64,000 nt of DNA from JBBROS01 sp965213845. Its GTDB lineage: Bacteria > Pseudomonadota > Alphaproteobacteria > Acetobacterales > Acetobacteraceae. A model generated the notes under the pieces. The model searched no databases. It was not told the DNA's origin and worked only from the letters and a program-made list of their open reading frames with translations. The DNA lies in assembly GCA_965213845.1 (NCBI GenBank), contig CBDCAI010000003.1:310001-374000 (forward strand), given 5' to 3'. Shown in pieces: positions 33,237 to 44,269 of the stretch (its first letter is position 1; each line of letters starts with the position of its first letter). Made by a program: the position numbers and the translations under genes.

Positions 33237-34127
33237 TCAGCCGTTTTCAGCATCCTGCCGGGCGGTGCCGGCCTCTGCCGCGAGGACTGCCGCCAGCCCT
33301 TCGCGATACGTTGGATACTGCCATCGCAGGCCCAGCCGTTCCTGGGTCTTGCGGCTCGCCACCTGCCGGTTCTCGGCCCAGAAGCTGCGGCCCATCGGGC
33401 TCATCGCCGCCAGCGCCGTCGCGAACGGCACCAGCGGCGGCAGCGGCGCACCCAGCAGCCCCGACGCGTGCGTGACCACCTGCGCGTTGGCGGCCGGCTC
33501 GTCGTCGGACAGGTTCAGCACGCGCACGCCCCGCTGCACGCCGGGTTCGGCATCCTGGGTCATGGCGGCCAGCACCGCGGCCGCGATGTCGTCGCGGTGG
33601 ATGCGGCCGAACAGGTGGCCCGGCTTGTCCACCCGCCGCGCCCGCCCGGCCCGCACGTCGTCCAGCACCGACCGCCCGGGCCCGTAGATGCCGGCCACGC
33701 GGAACAGGTCCACCCGCGCGCCCGGAAATGCCGCCGCCCAGGCCTGCTCCGCCTGCAGCCGGCGGGTCCCGCGCGGCCCCGTCGGGGCGGGCGGCGTGTC
33801 CTCGTCCACCCAGGCCCCGCCCCGGTCGCCGTACACCCCGGTCGTGGACAGCATGCCCGCCCAGGCGGGACGACCGAGCGCAGCCCCGAAGCGTGCCAGC
33901 ACCGGGTCCCCTTCCTCGCCCGGGGGCGCCGTCTGCAGCACATGCGTCGCCGCCTGCAACGCGGGCCCTGCTGCCTCGAACGCCACCAGCTCCACTCCCG
34001 GCGGCGCATGGACCGCATCGGGCGTGCGGCTGGTTGCGACCACGTGCGCCCCCGCCGCCGCCGCCCGCCGGGCGATCTCCGACCCGGTGTAACCCAATCC
34101 GAACACGAGGAGCTGCATTGCGCGCAT
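33237..34127 (-). CDS. NAD(P)-dependent epimerase/dehydratase-like (SDR) protein
   Basis: A 296-residue extended short-chain dehydrogenase-like protein. The nucleotide-binding motif is unusual: LLVFGLGYTGSEIARRA, with GLGYTG in place of the standard GxxGxxG. STTGVYGDRGG supplies the active-site Ser/Tyr region, and FRVAGIYGPGRSVLDDV is typical of the YeeZ/WcaG-like group. The MRAMQLL start follows an AAGGTG ribosome-binding site. It is divergent from a TPR gene. The substrate is unknown; a nucleotide-sugar role is possible but not shown. Confidence 0.86.
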   Translation of the reverse strand: MRAMQLLVFGLGYTGSEIARRAAAAGAHVVATSRTPDAVHAPPGVELVAFEAAGPALQAATHVLQTAPPGEEGDPVLARFGAALGRPAWAGMLSTTGVYGDRGGAWVDEDTPPAPTGPRGTRRLQAEQAWAAAFPGARVDLFRVAGIYGPGRSVLDDVRAGRARRVDKPGHLFGRIHRDDIAAAVLAAMTQDAEPGVQRGVRVLNLSDDEPAANAQVVTHASGLLGAPLPPLVPFATALAAMSPMGRSFWAENRQVASRKTQERLGLRWQYPTYREGLAAVLAAEAGTARQDAENG

Positions 34128-34181
34128 GACGCACCTTACCTTGTTTGCCGGTCCGTGTGGGCGAGGGTAAAACGAACGTCG

Positions 34182-35018
34182 ATGTTGAATCGCACAGCGC
34201 TCCTGGGCGGGCTGGCCGTCGTGCTGGCACTCGCAGTCCTCGGCGGCTGGTGGCAGACGCGCGGCACCCCCGCCGCCCCCGACCAAGCCGAGACCGAGGA
34301 GGCGCTGCCCGTGCCGCCGATCCCGCCCCGCATTTCCGAAGGCGCCGACTACGAGCGCTGCCTGTCGATGCTGAACACCGACCCCAGTGGCGCGCGGGAC
34401 TTCGCCGACGCCTGGGTCGCGACCGGGGGCGGCGAGGGTGCCACCCACTGCCTCGCCCTCGCGGACGTGGCGCTCGGCGAGGCCGACACCGGCGCCGACC
34501 TGATGGACAAGCTGGCCCGAACCAGCAAGGCCCCGGCCGCCGCCCGCGCCTCCGTCTATGGCCAGGCCGGACAGGCCTGGTTGATGGCCGGCGCCCCGGA
34601 CCGTGCCCTGGCATCCACCACGCTGGCCCTGTCCATGACGCCCGACGACGTGGACCTGCTGATCGACCGCTCCGTCGCCGAAGGCACGCTGGAGCACTAT
34701 CAGGAGGCGGTGGACGACCTGAACCGCGCGCTGGACCTCGATCCCCGGCGCCCCGACGCCCTCGTGTTCCGCGCCGCCGCCTGGCGCCACCTGAACCACC
34801 TGGACCTGGCGCAGGACGACGTCGACCGCGCCTTCGTCCTGGACCCCGAGAACGCCGACGCCCTGCTGGAACGCGGCATCCTGCGGCAGCGCCGGGGCGA
34901 CCGCGTGGGCGCCCGCGCGGACTGGGAACGCGCGATGCAGCTTTCCCCGGACAGCGCGACCGGAGACCTCGCACAGCAGAACCTCGCATTGCTGGATGCA
35001 GGGCCCGACCGCCGCTGA
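34182..35018 (+). CDS. Membrane-anchored TPR protein
   Basis: A 278-residue protein with one N-terminal membrane helix (LLGGLAVVLALAVLGGWW), then a proline-rich stretch. At least three tetratricopeptide repeats follow (YGQAGQAWLMAGAPDRALAS, EHYQEAVDDLNRALDLDP, LNHLDLAQDDVDRAFVLDP). The mass probably lies in the periplasm. It would act as a protein interaction scaffold; no enzymatic motif is present. The ATG has no close ribosome-binding site (GAGGG lies 16 nt upstream), so the start is moderately certain. Confidence 0.82.
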   Translation: MLNRTALLGGLAVVLALAVLGGWWQTRGTPAAPDQAETEEALPVPPIPPRISEGADYERCLSMLNTDPSGARDFADAWVATGGGEGATHCLALADVALGEADTGADLMDKLARTSKAPAAARASVYGQAGQAWLMAGAPDRALASTTLALSMTPDDVDLLIDRSVAEGTLEHYQEAVDDLNRALDLDPRRPDALVFRAAAWRHLNHLDLAQDDVDRAFVLDPENADALLERGILRQRRGDRVGARADWERAMQLSPDSATGDLAQQNLALLDAGPDRR

Positions 35019-35138
35019 TCCCGGCCCCCGATTCGACTTCAAGACGCGCACGAACACGGGAGATAGACCGTCTTGGCGCTTCTATCGGCCCCGAACAATG
35101 GCTAAGACGCACACCATGACAGACGGAGTGACCCAGGA

Positions 35139-35501
35139 ATGGCCTTGAAGGGCAGCACGTTCGAGGATCGGCGCGCCGCCGCCGCGGACGCGAAGAAGGC
35201 GCTGGTCGAGCGCTTCAAGTCCCGCCCCCCCGCCGACGACCCGGCCGTCCTGGCCCGCGCCGCCGAGCGGCGCGCCATCCAGGAGGCGCGCGATGTGCGG
35301 GTCGCCGAGCGCAGCAAGCTGAAGGCCGAGCAGGAGGTTCAGCGCGCCCAGGAGGATCAGGCCCGCAAGGCCGCCGAAGCCGCCGCCGCCGCCGAGACCG
35401 AGGCCCGCCTCGCCGAACAGGCCCGCCGTGACGAGGAGATCCGGTCCGAACGCAAGGCCGCGCGCGACGCCAAGTACGCCGCCCGCAAGGCCCGCAAGTA
35501 G
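35139..35501 (+). CDS. DUF6481-like charged coiled-coil protein
   Basis: A 120-residue, Ala/Glu/Arg/Lys-rich protein that is almost entirely predicted coiled coil after a short N-terminal segment (GSTFEDRRAAAADAKKALVERFKSRP). The start pattern and composition match DUF6481 proteins, small cytosolic proteins of unknown function in alphaproteobacteria. An AGGA precedes the ATG. The domain name is from memory of the family pattern and could be wrong. Confidence 0.72.
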   Translation: MALKGSTFEDRRAAAADAKKALVERFKSRPPADDPAVLARAAERRAIQEARDVRVAERSKLKAEQEVQRAQEDQARKAAEAAAAAETEARLAEQARRDEEIRSERKAARDAKYAARKARK

Positions 35502-35509
35502 CACCCCGG

Positions 35510-35548
35510 GGCCGCATACGATGCGGCCACCCGGCCGCCGGAGGCCGG
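35510..35548. terminator. Tandem hairpins between convergent genes
   Basis: Two adjacent stems, GGCCGCAT/ATGCGGCC with a 3-nt loop (35510-35528) and CCGGCC/GGCCGG with a 6-nt loop (35531-35548), fill the 58-bp gap between convergent genes. They are likely to stop transcription in both directions. Confidence 0.6.
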
Positions 35549-35559
35549 ATGGTCGGACA

Positions 35560-36099
35560 TCAGGCGGCTTCGGCCACGCGCTTCAATGCCGCCAGCCCCA
35601 CCTCGAAGTCCCGGCCGATCATGCGGTCCATGTCGGCGAACAGGCTCATCAGCTTGAACGCCAGCGGGCTGGGCCCGCTCGTCCACCAGGTGACGGCCGT
35701 CCCCGTGCCTTCGGGCACCAGGTCGAACCCGGCCGCGTTGTGCGCCTTGAACGGCCGGGTGAACACCAGGTCCACCACCAGCCGCGACGGTGCGGCCACC
35801 TCCGTCACCTCCATGCGCCCGGCCCCCGCCTTGTTGTTGCCCGACCACGCATAGGCCGCCCCCACCCCGCTGGGCGGGCCCTCGAACCGCCGCGTCATCG
35901 CCGGGTCCTTCGCGTCGTAGGGCGACCAGGCGCCCCAGGCCCGCAGGTCAGCGATCCACGGGAACACGCGCTCCGGCGCCGCCACGATCACGATCGACCG
36001 CTCGACCCGGAACCGGTCCGGCCGCCGCCCCGCCACGGCCAGCACCCCGCCCAGCGACAGTCCCACCACGACGAGAACGACGACAGCGGTCGTGAACAT
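35560..36099 (-). CDS. SRPBCC (START/polyketide cyclase-like) family protein with membrane anchor
   Basis: A 179-residue protein with an N-terminal hydrophobic helix (AVVVLVVVGLSLGGVLAV), then an SRPBCC domain. The domain opens with VERSIVIVAAPERVFPWIADLRAWGAW, the standard ligand-cavity start, and ends in a long C-terminal helix (AFKLMSLFADMDRMIGRDFEVGLAALKRVAEAA). Such domains bind hydrophobic ligands. No function can be assigned. It is divergent from dnaE2, with 121 bp between the starts. Confidence 0.85.
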   Translation of the reverse strand: MFTTAVVVLVVVGLSLGGVLAVAGRRPDRFRVERSIVIVAAPERVFPWIADLRAWGAWSPYDAKDPAMTRRFEGPPSGVGAAYAWSGNNKAGAGRMEVTEVAAPSRLVVDLVFTRPFKAHNAAGFDLVPEGTGTAVTWWTSGPSPLAFKLMSLFADMDRMIGRDFEVGLAALKRVAEAA

Positions 36100-36185
36100 G
36101 GGTGTCTCCCGAGCTTTCGTTGCACTATCGCCTGTTCATCGGGCGCCGTCGCGTCGAGAAAGCTGCCCGGGCGTTTCCGTCACGC

Positions 36186-36215
36186 TTGCTCCCCCCAACA
36201 TGACAGCCATATAAG
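36186..36215 (+). promoter_or_regulatory. Candidate dnaE2 promoter giving a leaderless or nearly leaderless transcript
   Basis: TTGCTC (36186-36191) and TATAAG (36210-36215) are separated by 18 nt. The predicted start of transcription falls within a base or two of the dnaE2 ATG at 36221. No Shine-Dalgarno sequence is seen upstream of that ATG, consistent with leaderless translation. Confidence 0.45.
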
Positions 36216-36220
36216 AACAT

Positions 36221-39517
<3,297 letters not shown>

Positions 39518-39738
39518 AGTAGGCAGCTTGCCGAGATATTCCTGAATTGGAATAAGCCGTCATCTATCATCCACGCCGTCATGGACGACTTTGCCCAGCA
39601 TCTTGACCATGCCGGCCGTCGCGACGAACGTGTCCGTGTCGGGTGGAAGCGGCGACGGAGCATCCTTCTCCGCACCTCCCGCACGATCAATCATCGAGCC
39701 AGCAGGCGCCAGGCGGCAGGCGGCAGGCGGCCCGAGGT
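39518..39738. other. Intergenic region between convergent dnaE2 and yjbQ-like genes
   Basis: About 220 bp. It contains a 6-bp TATTCC/GGAATA palindrome (39537-39554) shortly after dnaE2, a partial REP-like motif (ATCCACGCCGTCATGG, about 39569-39584) and a heptamer repeat near the right end. A 44-codon minus-strand frame (39560-39694) has coding-like third positions in its second half, but I found no support for it. Confidence 0.5.
39704..39731. repeat. Heptanucleotide tandem repeat (AGGCGGC)4
   Basis: Four consecutive 7-nt units, the first with one mismatch (AGGCGCC) and three perfect AGGCGGC, lie 8 nt beyond the stop codon of the YjbQ-like gene. The array is non-coding and a candidate slippage site. 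Confidence 0.8.
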
Positions 39739-40164
39739 TCAGCCCGCCTCCCCCAGCACATGCAACGCCACCTCCCGCCGGTGCGGCGCGTCGCGGTGCT
39801 CGAACACATAGATCCCCTGCCAGGTCCCGAGCACCGGCGCGCCGCCCTGCACCGGGATCGACAGCCCCGTCTGGGTCAGCGCCGCTCGGATGTGAGCAGG
39901 CATGTCGTCCGGCCCCTCGTCGTCGTGCCGGTACCGGCCACGCACATGCGGCGCCAGGCCAGCGAAGAAGTCCTGCAGGTCGGCCCGCACCGCAGGGCTC
40001 GCGTTCTCCTGAACCAGCAGGCTCGCCGAGGTATGCCGGCACCACAGCGTCAGCAGCCCGGCCCCGACCCCCTGCCCCGCGACGAAGGCCCGCACGGCCC
40101 CCGTGATCTCCGTCAGCCCCGGCCCCCGCGTCTGCACCACAAGGGTCGACGCACCCTGGATCAT
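39739..40164 (-). CDS. YjbQ/UPF0047 family protein
   Basis: A 141-residue protein of the YjbQ (UPF0047) family, for which a secondary thiamin-phosphate synthase activity has been reported. The signature GLLTLWCRHTSASLLVQENASPAVRADL and the metal/phosphate-site histidines in YRHDDEGPDDMPAHIRA are present, with LGTWQGIYVFEHR at the end. Its ATG overlaps the CreA stop codon (ATGA at 40161-40164), so it is coupled to creA. In vivo role uncertain. Confidence 0.93.
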   Translation of the reverse strand: MIQGASTLVVQTRGPGLTEITGAVRAFVAGQGVGAGLLTLWCRHTSASLLVQENASPAVRADLQDFFAGLAPHVRGRYRHDDEGPDDMPAHIRAALTQTGLSIPVQGGAPVLGTWQGIYVFEHRDAPHRREVALHVLGEAG

Positions 40165-40649
40165 GGCGCCGGCGCGCCGACGGGAACCACCGACACGCTG
40201 TTGTAGGGGCTGCCGCCCGTGCTCAGCGCCTGGGTCGACCACACCAGGTACACCAGCGTGCGCTTGCCCGCGTCCCACATCCGGGTTACCCGGATCTCCT
40301 TGAACAGCCAGTTCGCCGAGGCGCCGAACACCACCTCGTTCGCCGGCAGCCGGTCGGCCAGCGTCACCGGCCCCGTCGCCCGGCAGGCGATGCTGAACCG
40401 GCTCGGGTCCGTCGCCAGCCCGATCGACCCCTTGATCCCGCCCGTCTCCGCCCGCGACAGGTAGCAGCTGACGCCCGCCGCCTTCGGGTCGTCGTAGCGG
40501 TCCACCACGATCCGGTCGTTGCGCCCCACCACCCGGAACGTCGTGCTGACGTCGCCGATCCGCACGGGGTCGTCGGACGCCGCGAAGGCCGGGCCCCCAA
40601 AGACGAAGCCGGACAGCATCAGAGAAACAAACAGGCGGTATGCGGGCAT
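40161..40649 (-). CDS. creA: CreA family periplasmic protein
   Basis: A 162-residue exported protein with signal peptide MPAYRLFVSLMLSGFVFG cleaved near AFAAS. The mature part carries the family signature DDPVRIGDVSTTF, DPKAAGVSCYLSRAETGG and IACRATGPV, and ends in a short SVVPVGAP tail. CreA proteins are periplasmic and of unknown biochemical function. It is the upstream member of a two-gene run with the YjbQ-like gene. Confidence 0.9.
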   Translation of the reverse strand: MPAYRLFVSLMLSGFVFGGPAFAASDDPVRIGDVSTTFRVVGRNDRIVVDRYDDPKAAGVSCYLSRAETGGIKGSIGLATDPSRFSIACRATGPVTLADRLPANEVVFGASANWLFKEIRVTRMWDAGKRTLVYLVWSTQALSTGGSPYNSVSVVPVGAPAP

Positions 40650-40713
40650 CGTGGTCTCCGGTCCGGGATGGCCGCGCTGGATTGCGACTCCGCCCCGATG
40701 CTAGTCTCATCCC

Positions 40714-41304
40714 ATGAACGTCGCCCTACGCAAGCCCATGACGCTGGCGCATTTCCTCGCCTGGGAGGAACGCCAGCCCCTGCGTTACGACTTCGACGGC
40801 CTGCAACCGGTCGCGATGGCCGGCTGCACGGCGGAACACGCCGCCATCCAGGTCAACCTCATCACGGCCCTGCGGAACCGGCTGCGCGGCCAACCCTGCC
40901 GCGCCTTCGGCAGTGAACTCAAAATCGAGGTCGCCGGCCGCATCCGCTACCCGGAGGCCTTCGTTGTCCGCACCCCGGTCCCGCCCCGCGCCACCGGCGT
41001 GCCCGATCCGGTCATCGTCTTCGAAACCATCAATGAGGCCAGCGCGCACGACGATCTCGTCGTCAAGAGCGCCGAATACCGCGCCACACCCTCTGTCCAG
41101 CGCTACGTCATCCTGCAGCAGACCCAGCCCGGCGCCATCGTCTTCTCCCGCAAGAACGAGGACTGGGTCACCACCCTCCTGACCGCGGCCGACACACTCG
41201 CCTTGCCCGAGATCGGCATCGAGATCCCCACGGCCGAGCTCTACGCCGACGTTCCCTTCGCCAGCCCGTCACCCTCGGACGAGGCGGCGTCTGAAGACGC
41301 CTGA
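40714..41304 (+). CDS. Uma2 family PD-(D/E)XK endonuclease-like protein
   Basis: A 196-residue Uma2 (DUF820) protein starting MTLAHFLAWEERQPLRYDFDG. The nuclease-like core is present but altered. The usual YPD is YPE (E81), and the EVLS segment is ETIN (E104), followed by D113-D114, K118 and the EYRATPSVQRYVIL strand. Uma2 proteins occur in many copies in cyanobacteria and others and are suspected nucleases. Whether this one is active is open, given the D-to-E change. Confidence 0.86.
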   Translation: MNVALRKPMTLAHFLAWEERQPLRYDFDGLQPVAMAGCTAEHAAIQVNLITALRNRLRGQPCRAFGSELKIEVAGRIRYPEAFVVRTPVPPRATGVPDPVIVFETINEASAHDDLVVKSAEYRATPSVQRYVILQQTQPGAIVFSRKNEDWVTTLLTAADTLALPEIGIEIPTAELYADVPFASPSPSDEAASEDA

Positions 41305-41372
41305 GCCCCCCCCATCCGTCCGATGGTGAACAAGGCCGATCCCCTGCTCATATACGGGGTGAAGGAGCCGCA

Positions 41373-42275
41373 ATGACCGACCCGCTCGCCTCGATCTCCG
41401 ACAGCATCGCCACCCATGTCGCCACCGTGGCGCCGGGCCTCGTCGCCCTCATGCCCGGCACACGCGCCCAGCGCACCGCCTTCGCCTGGCAGGACGGCAT
41501 CATCGTCACCAGCGAGCAGGGCCTCCCCGACGACGCCGAAATCCCCGTCCGTCTGCCGGACGGCGCCCGTGTCATGGCCCACCAGGCCGGACGCGACCCC
41601 GGCACCAACGTCGCCATCTTGCGGCTCGACCAGAACGCCGCCACCCCGGCAGACAGCCAGGCGGGCAACATGGCCCCCCAGGCCCGCCCTGGCGCCTTCG
41701 CCTTCGCCCTGGGCGCGGCAGAGGACGGCCCGGCCGTCTCGTTCGGCGTCGTCCACAGCGTCGGCCCAGCCTGGGACAGCATGGCCGGCGGCCGCATCGA
41801 CCAGCTGATCCGCCTCGACCTCCGCCTGCCTTCCGCCTCCGAGGGCGGCCCGGTGCTGGACGCGTCGGGCGGCCTGCTCGGCATGTCCACCTTCGGCCCA
41901 CGGCGGCGCGTGCTGGTCATCCCGGCCGCCACCATCCGCCGGGTCGTGCCGGGCCTGCGGGACGGCACGCCGGACCGCGGCTGGCTCGGCCTCGGACTGC
42001 AGCCGGTCGGCCTGCCCGCCTCGATGCAGCAGGCCGCGGGCCGCGAGACGGGACTGATGGTCATGAGCACCGCCCCGCACGGCCCCGCCGAACGCGCCGG
42101 AATCCTGCCCGGCGATATCCTGCTGGACGTCAACCACCTGCCGGCACCGCATCCCCGCGCCGTCGCGCAGGCGCTGATGGCCGCAGGCGTCGGCCAGACG
42201 GTGCCCATGCGCCTGCTCCGCGCCGGCGCCCCGCTCGAGCTTCCGGCCACCATCGCCGTCCGGCCCGCCGCATGA
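41373..42275 (+). CDS. Cytoplasmic HtrA/DegP-like pseudoprotease with PDZ domain
   Basis: A 300-residue protein with the S1C (HtrA) fold and a C-terminal PDZ domain (from about RGWLGLGLQPV to GDILLDVNHLPAP). All three catalytic positions are replaced. Against the usual VTNNHVV it reads VTSEQGL (Gln49 for His). Against DPRSDIAL it reads DPGTNVAI (Asn79 for Asp). Against GNSGGPL it reads SEGGPV (Glu157 for Ser). No signal peptide or membrane anchor is seen, unlike normal HtrA. Its stop overlaps the next gene's ATG. I infer a peptide-sensing or scaffolding role rather than proteolysis. Confidence 0.85.
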   Translation: MTDPLASISDSIATHVATVAPGLVALMPGTRAQRTAFAWQDGIIVTSEQGLPDDAEIPVRLPDGARVMAHQAGRDPGTNVAILRLDQNAATPADSQAGNMAPQARPGAFAFALGAAEDGPAVSFGVVHSVGPAWDSMAGGRIDQLIRLDLRLPSASEGGPVLDASGGLLGMSTFGPRRRVLVIPAATIRRVVPGLRDGTPDRGWLGLGLQPVGLPASMQQAAGRETGLMVMSTAPHGPAERAGILPGDILLDVNHLPAPHPRAVAQALMAAGVGQTVPMRLLRAGAPLELPATIAVRPAA

Positions 42276-42808
42276 TCGCGCTCGACACCCGAACCCGGCT
42301 CGAACCGCTTCTCGTCGCCATCGCGGCGGCCGACCCGGTCCGCGCGGCAGACCTCGCGGCCCGCGTCGCCCTGGCCGGGCATGTGGTCACCGAGCCCGAC
42401 GAGGCCGAGCTGACCCTCGCCGACGCGGACAGCCCTGCGCCGCTCACCCTTCCCGTCCTGCGCATGGGGCAGGGCGCGCCCTTGCCGACCGAGCTGTCCC
42501 CCCTGCAGCTCGACGCCGCCCTGCGCGCCATCGCCGCCGGGCTGCGTGTCAGCCTGCCGCCCGCGCCGGCCTTCACCACCCCGGAGGGTTTCGCCGCCGC
42601 CGAGACCCGCCCGCTGCTGACCCCGCGCGAGTTCGAGGTGCTGGCTTGCCTCGGCGAGGGCCTCAGCAACAAGGCCGTGGCCCGCCGCCTGGGGATCAGC
42701 GCCCACACGGTGAAGTTCCATCTGGAGGCGATCTTCGCCAAGCTCGGGGCCATCACCCGCGCGGATGCGGTCGCCCGCGGCCTGCGCAGCGGCCTGATCC
42801 TGCTGTAA
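42272..42808 (+). CDS. LuxR-type transcriptional regulator with degenerate receiver domain
   Basis: A 178-residue DNA-binding protein. The LuxR/NarL helix-turn-helix fills residues 115-176 (LLTPREFEVLACLGEGLSNK, then AVARRLGISAHTVKFHLEA). The N-terminal 100 residues look like a shortened NarL receiver (ALRAIAAGLRVSLPP is the usual receiver end), but I find no phosphoacceptor aspartate in the expected context. It is probably not controlled by a normal histidine kinase. The ATGA overlap (42272-42275) couples it to the HtrA-like pseudoprotease, suggesting a protein-protein sensing unit. Target genes are unknown. Confidence 0.88.
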   Translation: MIALDTRTRLEPLLVAIAAADPVRAADLAARVALAGHVVTEPDEAELTLADADSPAPLTLPVLRMGQGAPLPTELSPLQLDAALRAIAAGLRVSLPPAPAFTTPEGFAAAETRPLLTPREFEVLACLGEGLSNKAVARRLGISAHTVKFHLEAIFAKLGAITRADAVARGLRSGLILL

Positions 42809-42831
42809 CCCCGCCGAAGGAGCCTAAAGCT

Positions 42832-43365
42832 ATGGCAGTCGTCGTCTCGGTCGCGGGCGGCCCGGGCCACGGGTTCAGCAAGCCCGTGCAGCCGTCCATC
42901 CGCCTGCTGACCGGCCTGGGGGTGGAGGGCGACGCGCACCAGGGCGTCACCGTCAAGCACCGCTCCCGCGTCGCCCGCGACCCCACGCAGCCGAACCTGC
43001 GCCAGGTCCATCTGGTGCATGCCGAGCTGTTCGAGGAGCTGGCCCCCCTTGGCTTTGTTCTCGCGCCCGGCAACATCGGCGAGAATATCCTGACCCGCGG
43101 CATCGACCTGCTGGCGCTGCCCCGCGGCACCCGGCTCCGCTTCGGCGCCGCTATCGTCGAGGTGACGGGCCTGCGCAACCCCTGTGCCCAGCTGGACCGC
43201 TTCCAGCCGGGCCTGATGGCCGCGACGTTGGGCCGCGACGCCGCGGGCAACCTGGTCCGCAAGGCCGGGATCATGGCCGTCGTGCTGCAGGGCGGCGACA
43301 TTCGCCCCGGCGATCCTATCGCCATCACCCTGCCCGCCGAACGGGTCCCGCTCGAGGCTGTCTGA
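42832..43365 (+). CDS. MOSC domain protein
   Basis: A 177-residue MOSC (molybdenum cofactor sulfurase C-terminal-like) protein. It begins with VEGDAHQGVTVKHR and has NIGENILTRGIDL, and the conserved cysteine occurs in LRNPCAQLDRFQPGL. These domains handle sulfur for molybdenum-cofactor or N-hydroxylated substrates. AAGGAG lies 9 nt before the ATG, and the gene follows the LuxR gene by 23 nt in the same direction, so it may be part of that operon. Function beyond the domain is not known. Confidence 0.9.
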   Translation: MAVVVSVAGGPGHGFSKPVQPSIRLLTGLGVEGDAHQGVTVKHRSRVARDPTQPNLRQVHLVHAELFEELAPLGFVLAPGNIGENILTRGIDLLALPRGTRLRFGAAIVEVTGLRNPCAQLDRFQPGLMAATLGRDAAGNLVRKAGIMAVVLQGGDIRPGDPIAITLPAERVPLEAV

Positions 43366-43438
43366 ACCGCACGGCCGGGGGCAGGCAACCCCCCCGCCCC
43401 CCGCCGCGCTACCCCCCCTTGGAACAGGAGACACGCCG

Positions 43439-43777
43439 ATGAGCGACAACCCACTCGAGACGACCCCCGCAAGCCAGGCCGCGATCGAGGAACGCGCCAA
43501 GCTGCTGATGCAGGAGGCCGGTGGCACCGGCACCATGAAGGAGTACCGCGAGCGCGCCGACGAGCTGATCCGCATGGAGCACGCCGGCAACCCGGGCCAG
43601 CTGCCCAACCCCATGACCCACGACACGACGGTCAACGGCACCATCGTCGAGGAAGCCAGCATCCAGGAGAACCTCGGCGAGTTCCCCGGTGGCAGTTCCG
43701 TCGCCGACCAGGGCGAGAACCGCGAAACGCCGATGACCCGCGAGGAGCTCCGCCAGTCCAACGACGACGCGGCCTGA
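43439..43777 (+). CDS. Small hydrophilic hypothetical protein
   Basis: A 112-residue acidic, hydrophilic protein (MSDNPLETTPASQAAIEERA start, QSNDDAA end) with a central helical region (EERAKLLMQEAGGTGTMKEY) and no membrane segments or recognised domain. The strong GGAGA ribosome-binding site and steady codon use support a real gene. It ends 33 bp before the convergent yaiI stop, the gap being filled by a hairpin. Function unknown. Confidence 0.72.
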   Translation: MSDNPLETTPASQAAIEERAKLLMQEAGGTGTMKEYRERADELIRMEHAGNPGQLPNPMTHDTTVNGTIVEEASIQENLGEFPGGSSVADQGENRETPMTREELRQSNDDAA

Positions 43778-43783
43778 AGGGCC

Positions 43784-43806
43784 CCGCCCCCCTCGGACGG
43801 GGGCGG
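43784..43806. terminator. Bidirectional terminator hairpin between convergent genes
   Basis: A perfect 8-bp stem CCGCCCCC/GGGGGCGG with a 7-nt loop occupies most of the 33-bp gap between the convergent hypothetical gene and the yaiI-like gene. Confidence 0.6.
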
Positions 43807-43810
43807 CCCC

Positions 43811-44269
43811 CTACCGGCCCCGCAGCGCCGCCTGTGCCGCGGTGTCCAGCGCCGACAGGAACCGCGACCGGTCGGCCTTCGTCATGGGCGCGTGCCCGCC
43901 GCCCCCGGCCCCGATCTCCCGCAGGTGCCGCGCCATCTCCCGCCCGGCCAGCGCGTTGCCGATGTTCGCCTCGGACCAGACATGCCCCGTGGGCGACAGC
44001 GCCCGCGCCCCCGCAGCCAGGCAGCGCGACGCCAGCGGGATGTCCGCCGTCACGCACAGGTCCGTGGCCCCGATCCGCTCCGCGATCCAGTCATCCGCCG
44101 CATCCGGCTTGTCGTCCACGACCACCATTCGCACGTTCGGCAACCCCGGCGGCCGGATCGGGCGGGACCCGTTGGACACCACCAGCACCGGCAGCCCCAG
44201 CCGCGTCGCCACGCGATACGCCTCCTCCCGCACCGGGCAGGCGTCCGCGTCGAGATACAGGCTGGTCAA
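43811..44269 (-). CDS. YaiI/YqxD (DUF188/UPF0178) family protein
   Basis: A 152-residue PIN-like/DUF188 protein. It begins LYLDADACPVREEAYRVA and contains VVDDKPDAADDWIAERI and DLCVTADIPLASRC, with acidic residues arranged as in nuclease-like folds. The C-terminus carries MTKADRSRFLSALD, seen throughout the family. Its ATG overlaps the leuB stop (ATGA at 44266-44269), so it is the tail of the leucine operon. No activity is established. Confidence 0.93.
   Translation of the reverse strand: MTSLYLDADACPVREEAYRVATRLGLPVLVVSNGSRPIRPPGLPNVRMVVVDDKPDAADDWIAERIGATDLCVTADIPLASRCLAAGARALSPTGHVWSEANIGNALAGREMARHLREIGAGGGGHAPMTKADRSRFLSALDTAAQAALRGR

Noticed and set aside
39560..39694. 44-codon minus-strand frame between dnaE2 and the yjbQ-like gene
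   Set aside because: Its second half has high GC in third positions, but there is no ribosome-binding site or homology, and a comparable frame exists on the other strand.
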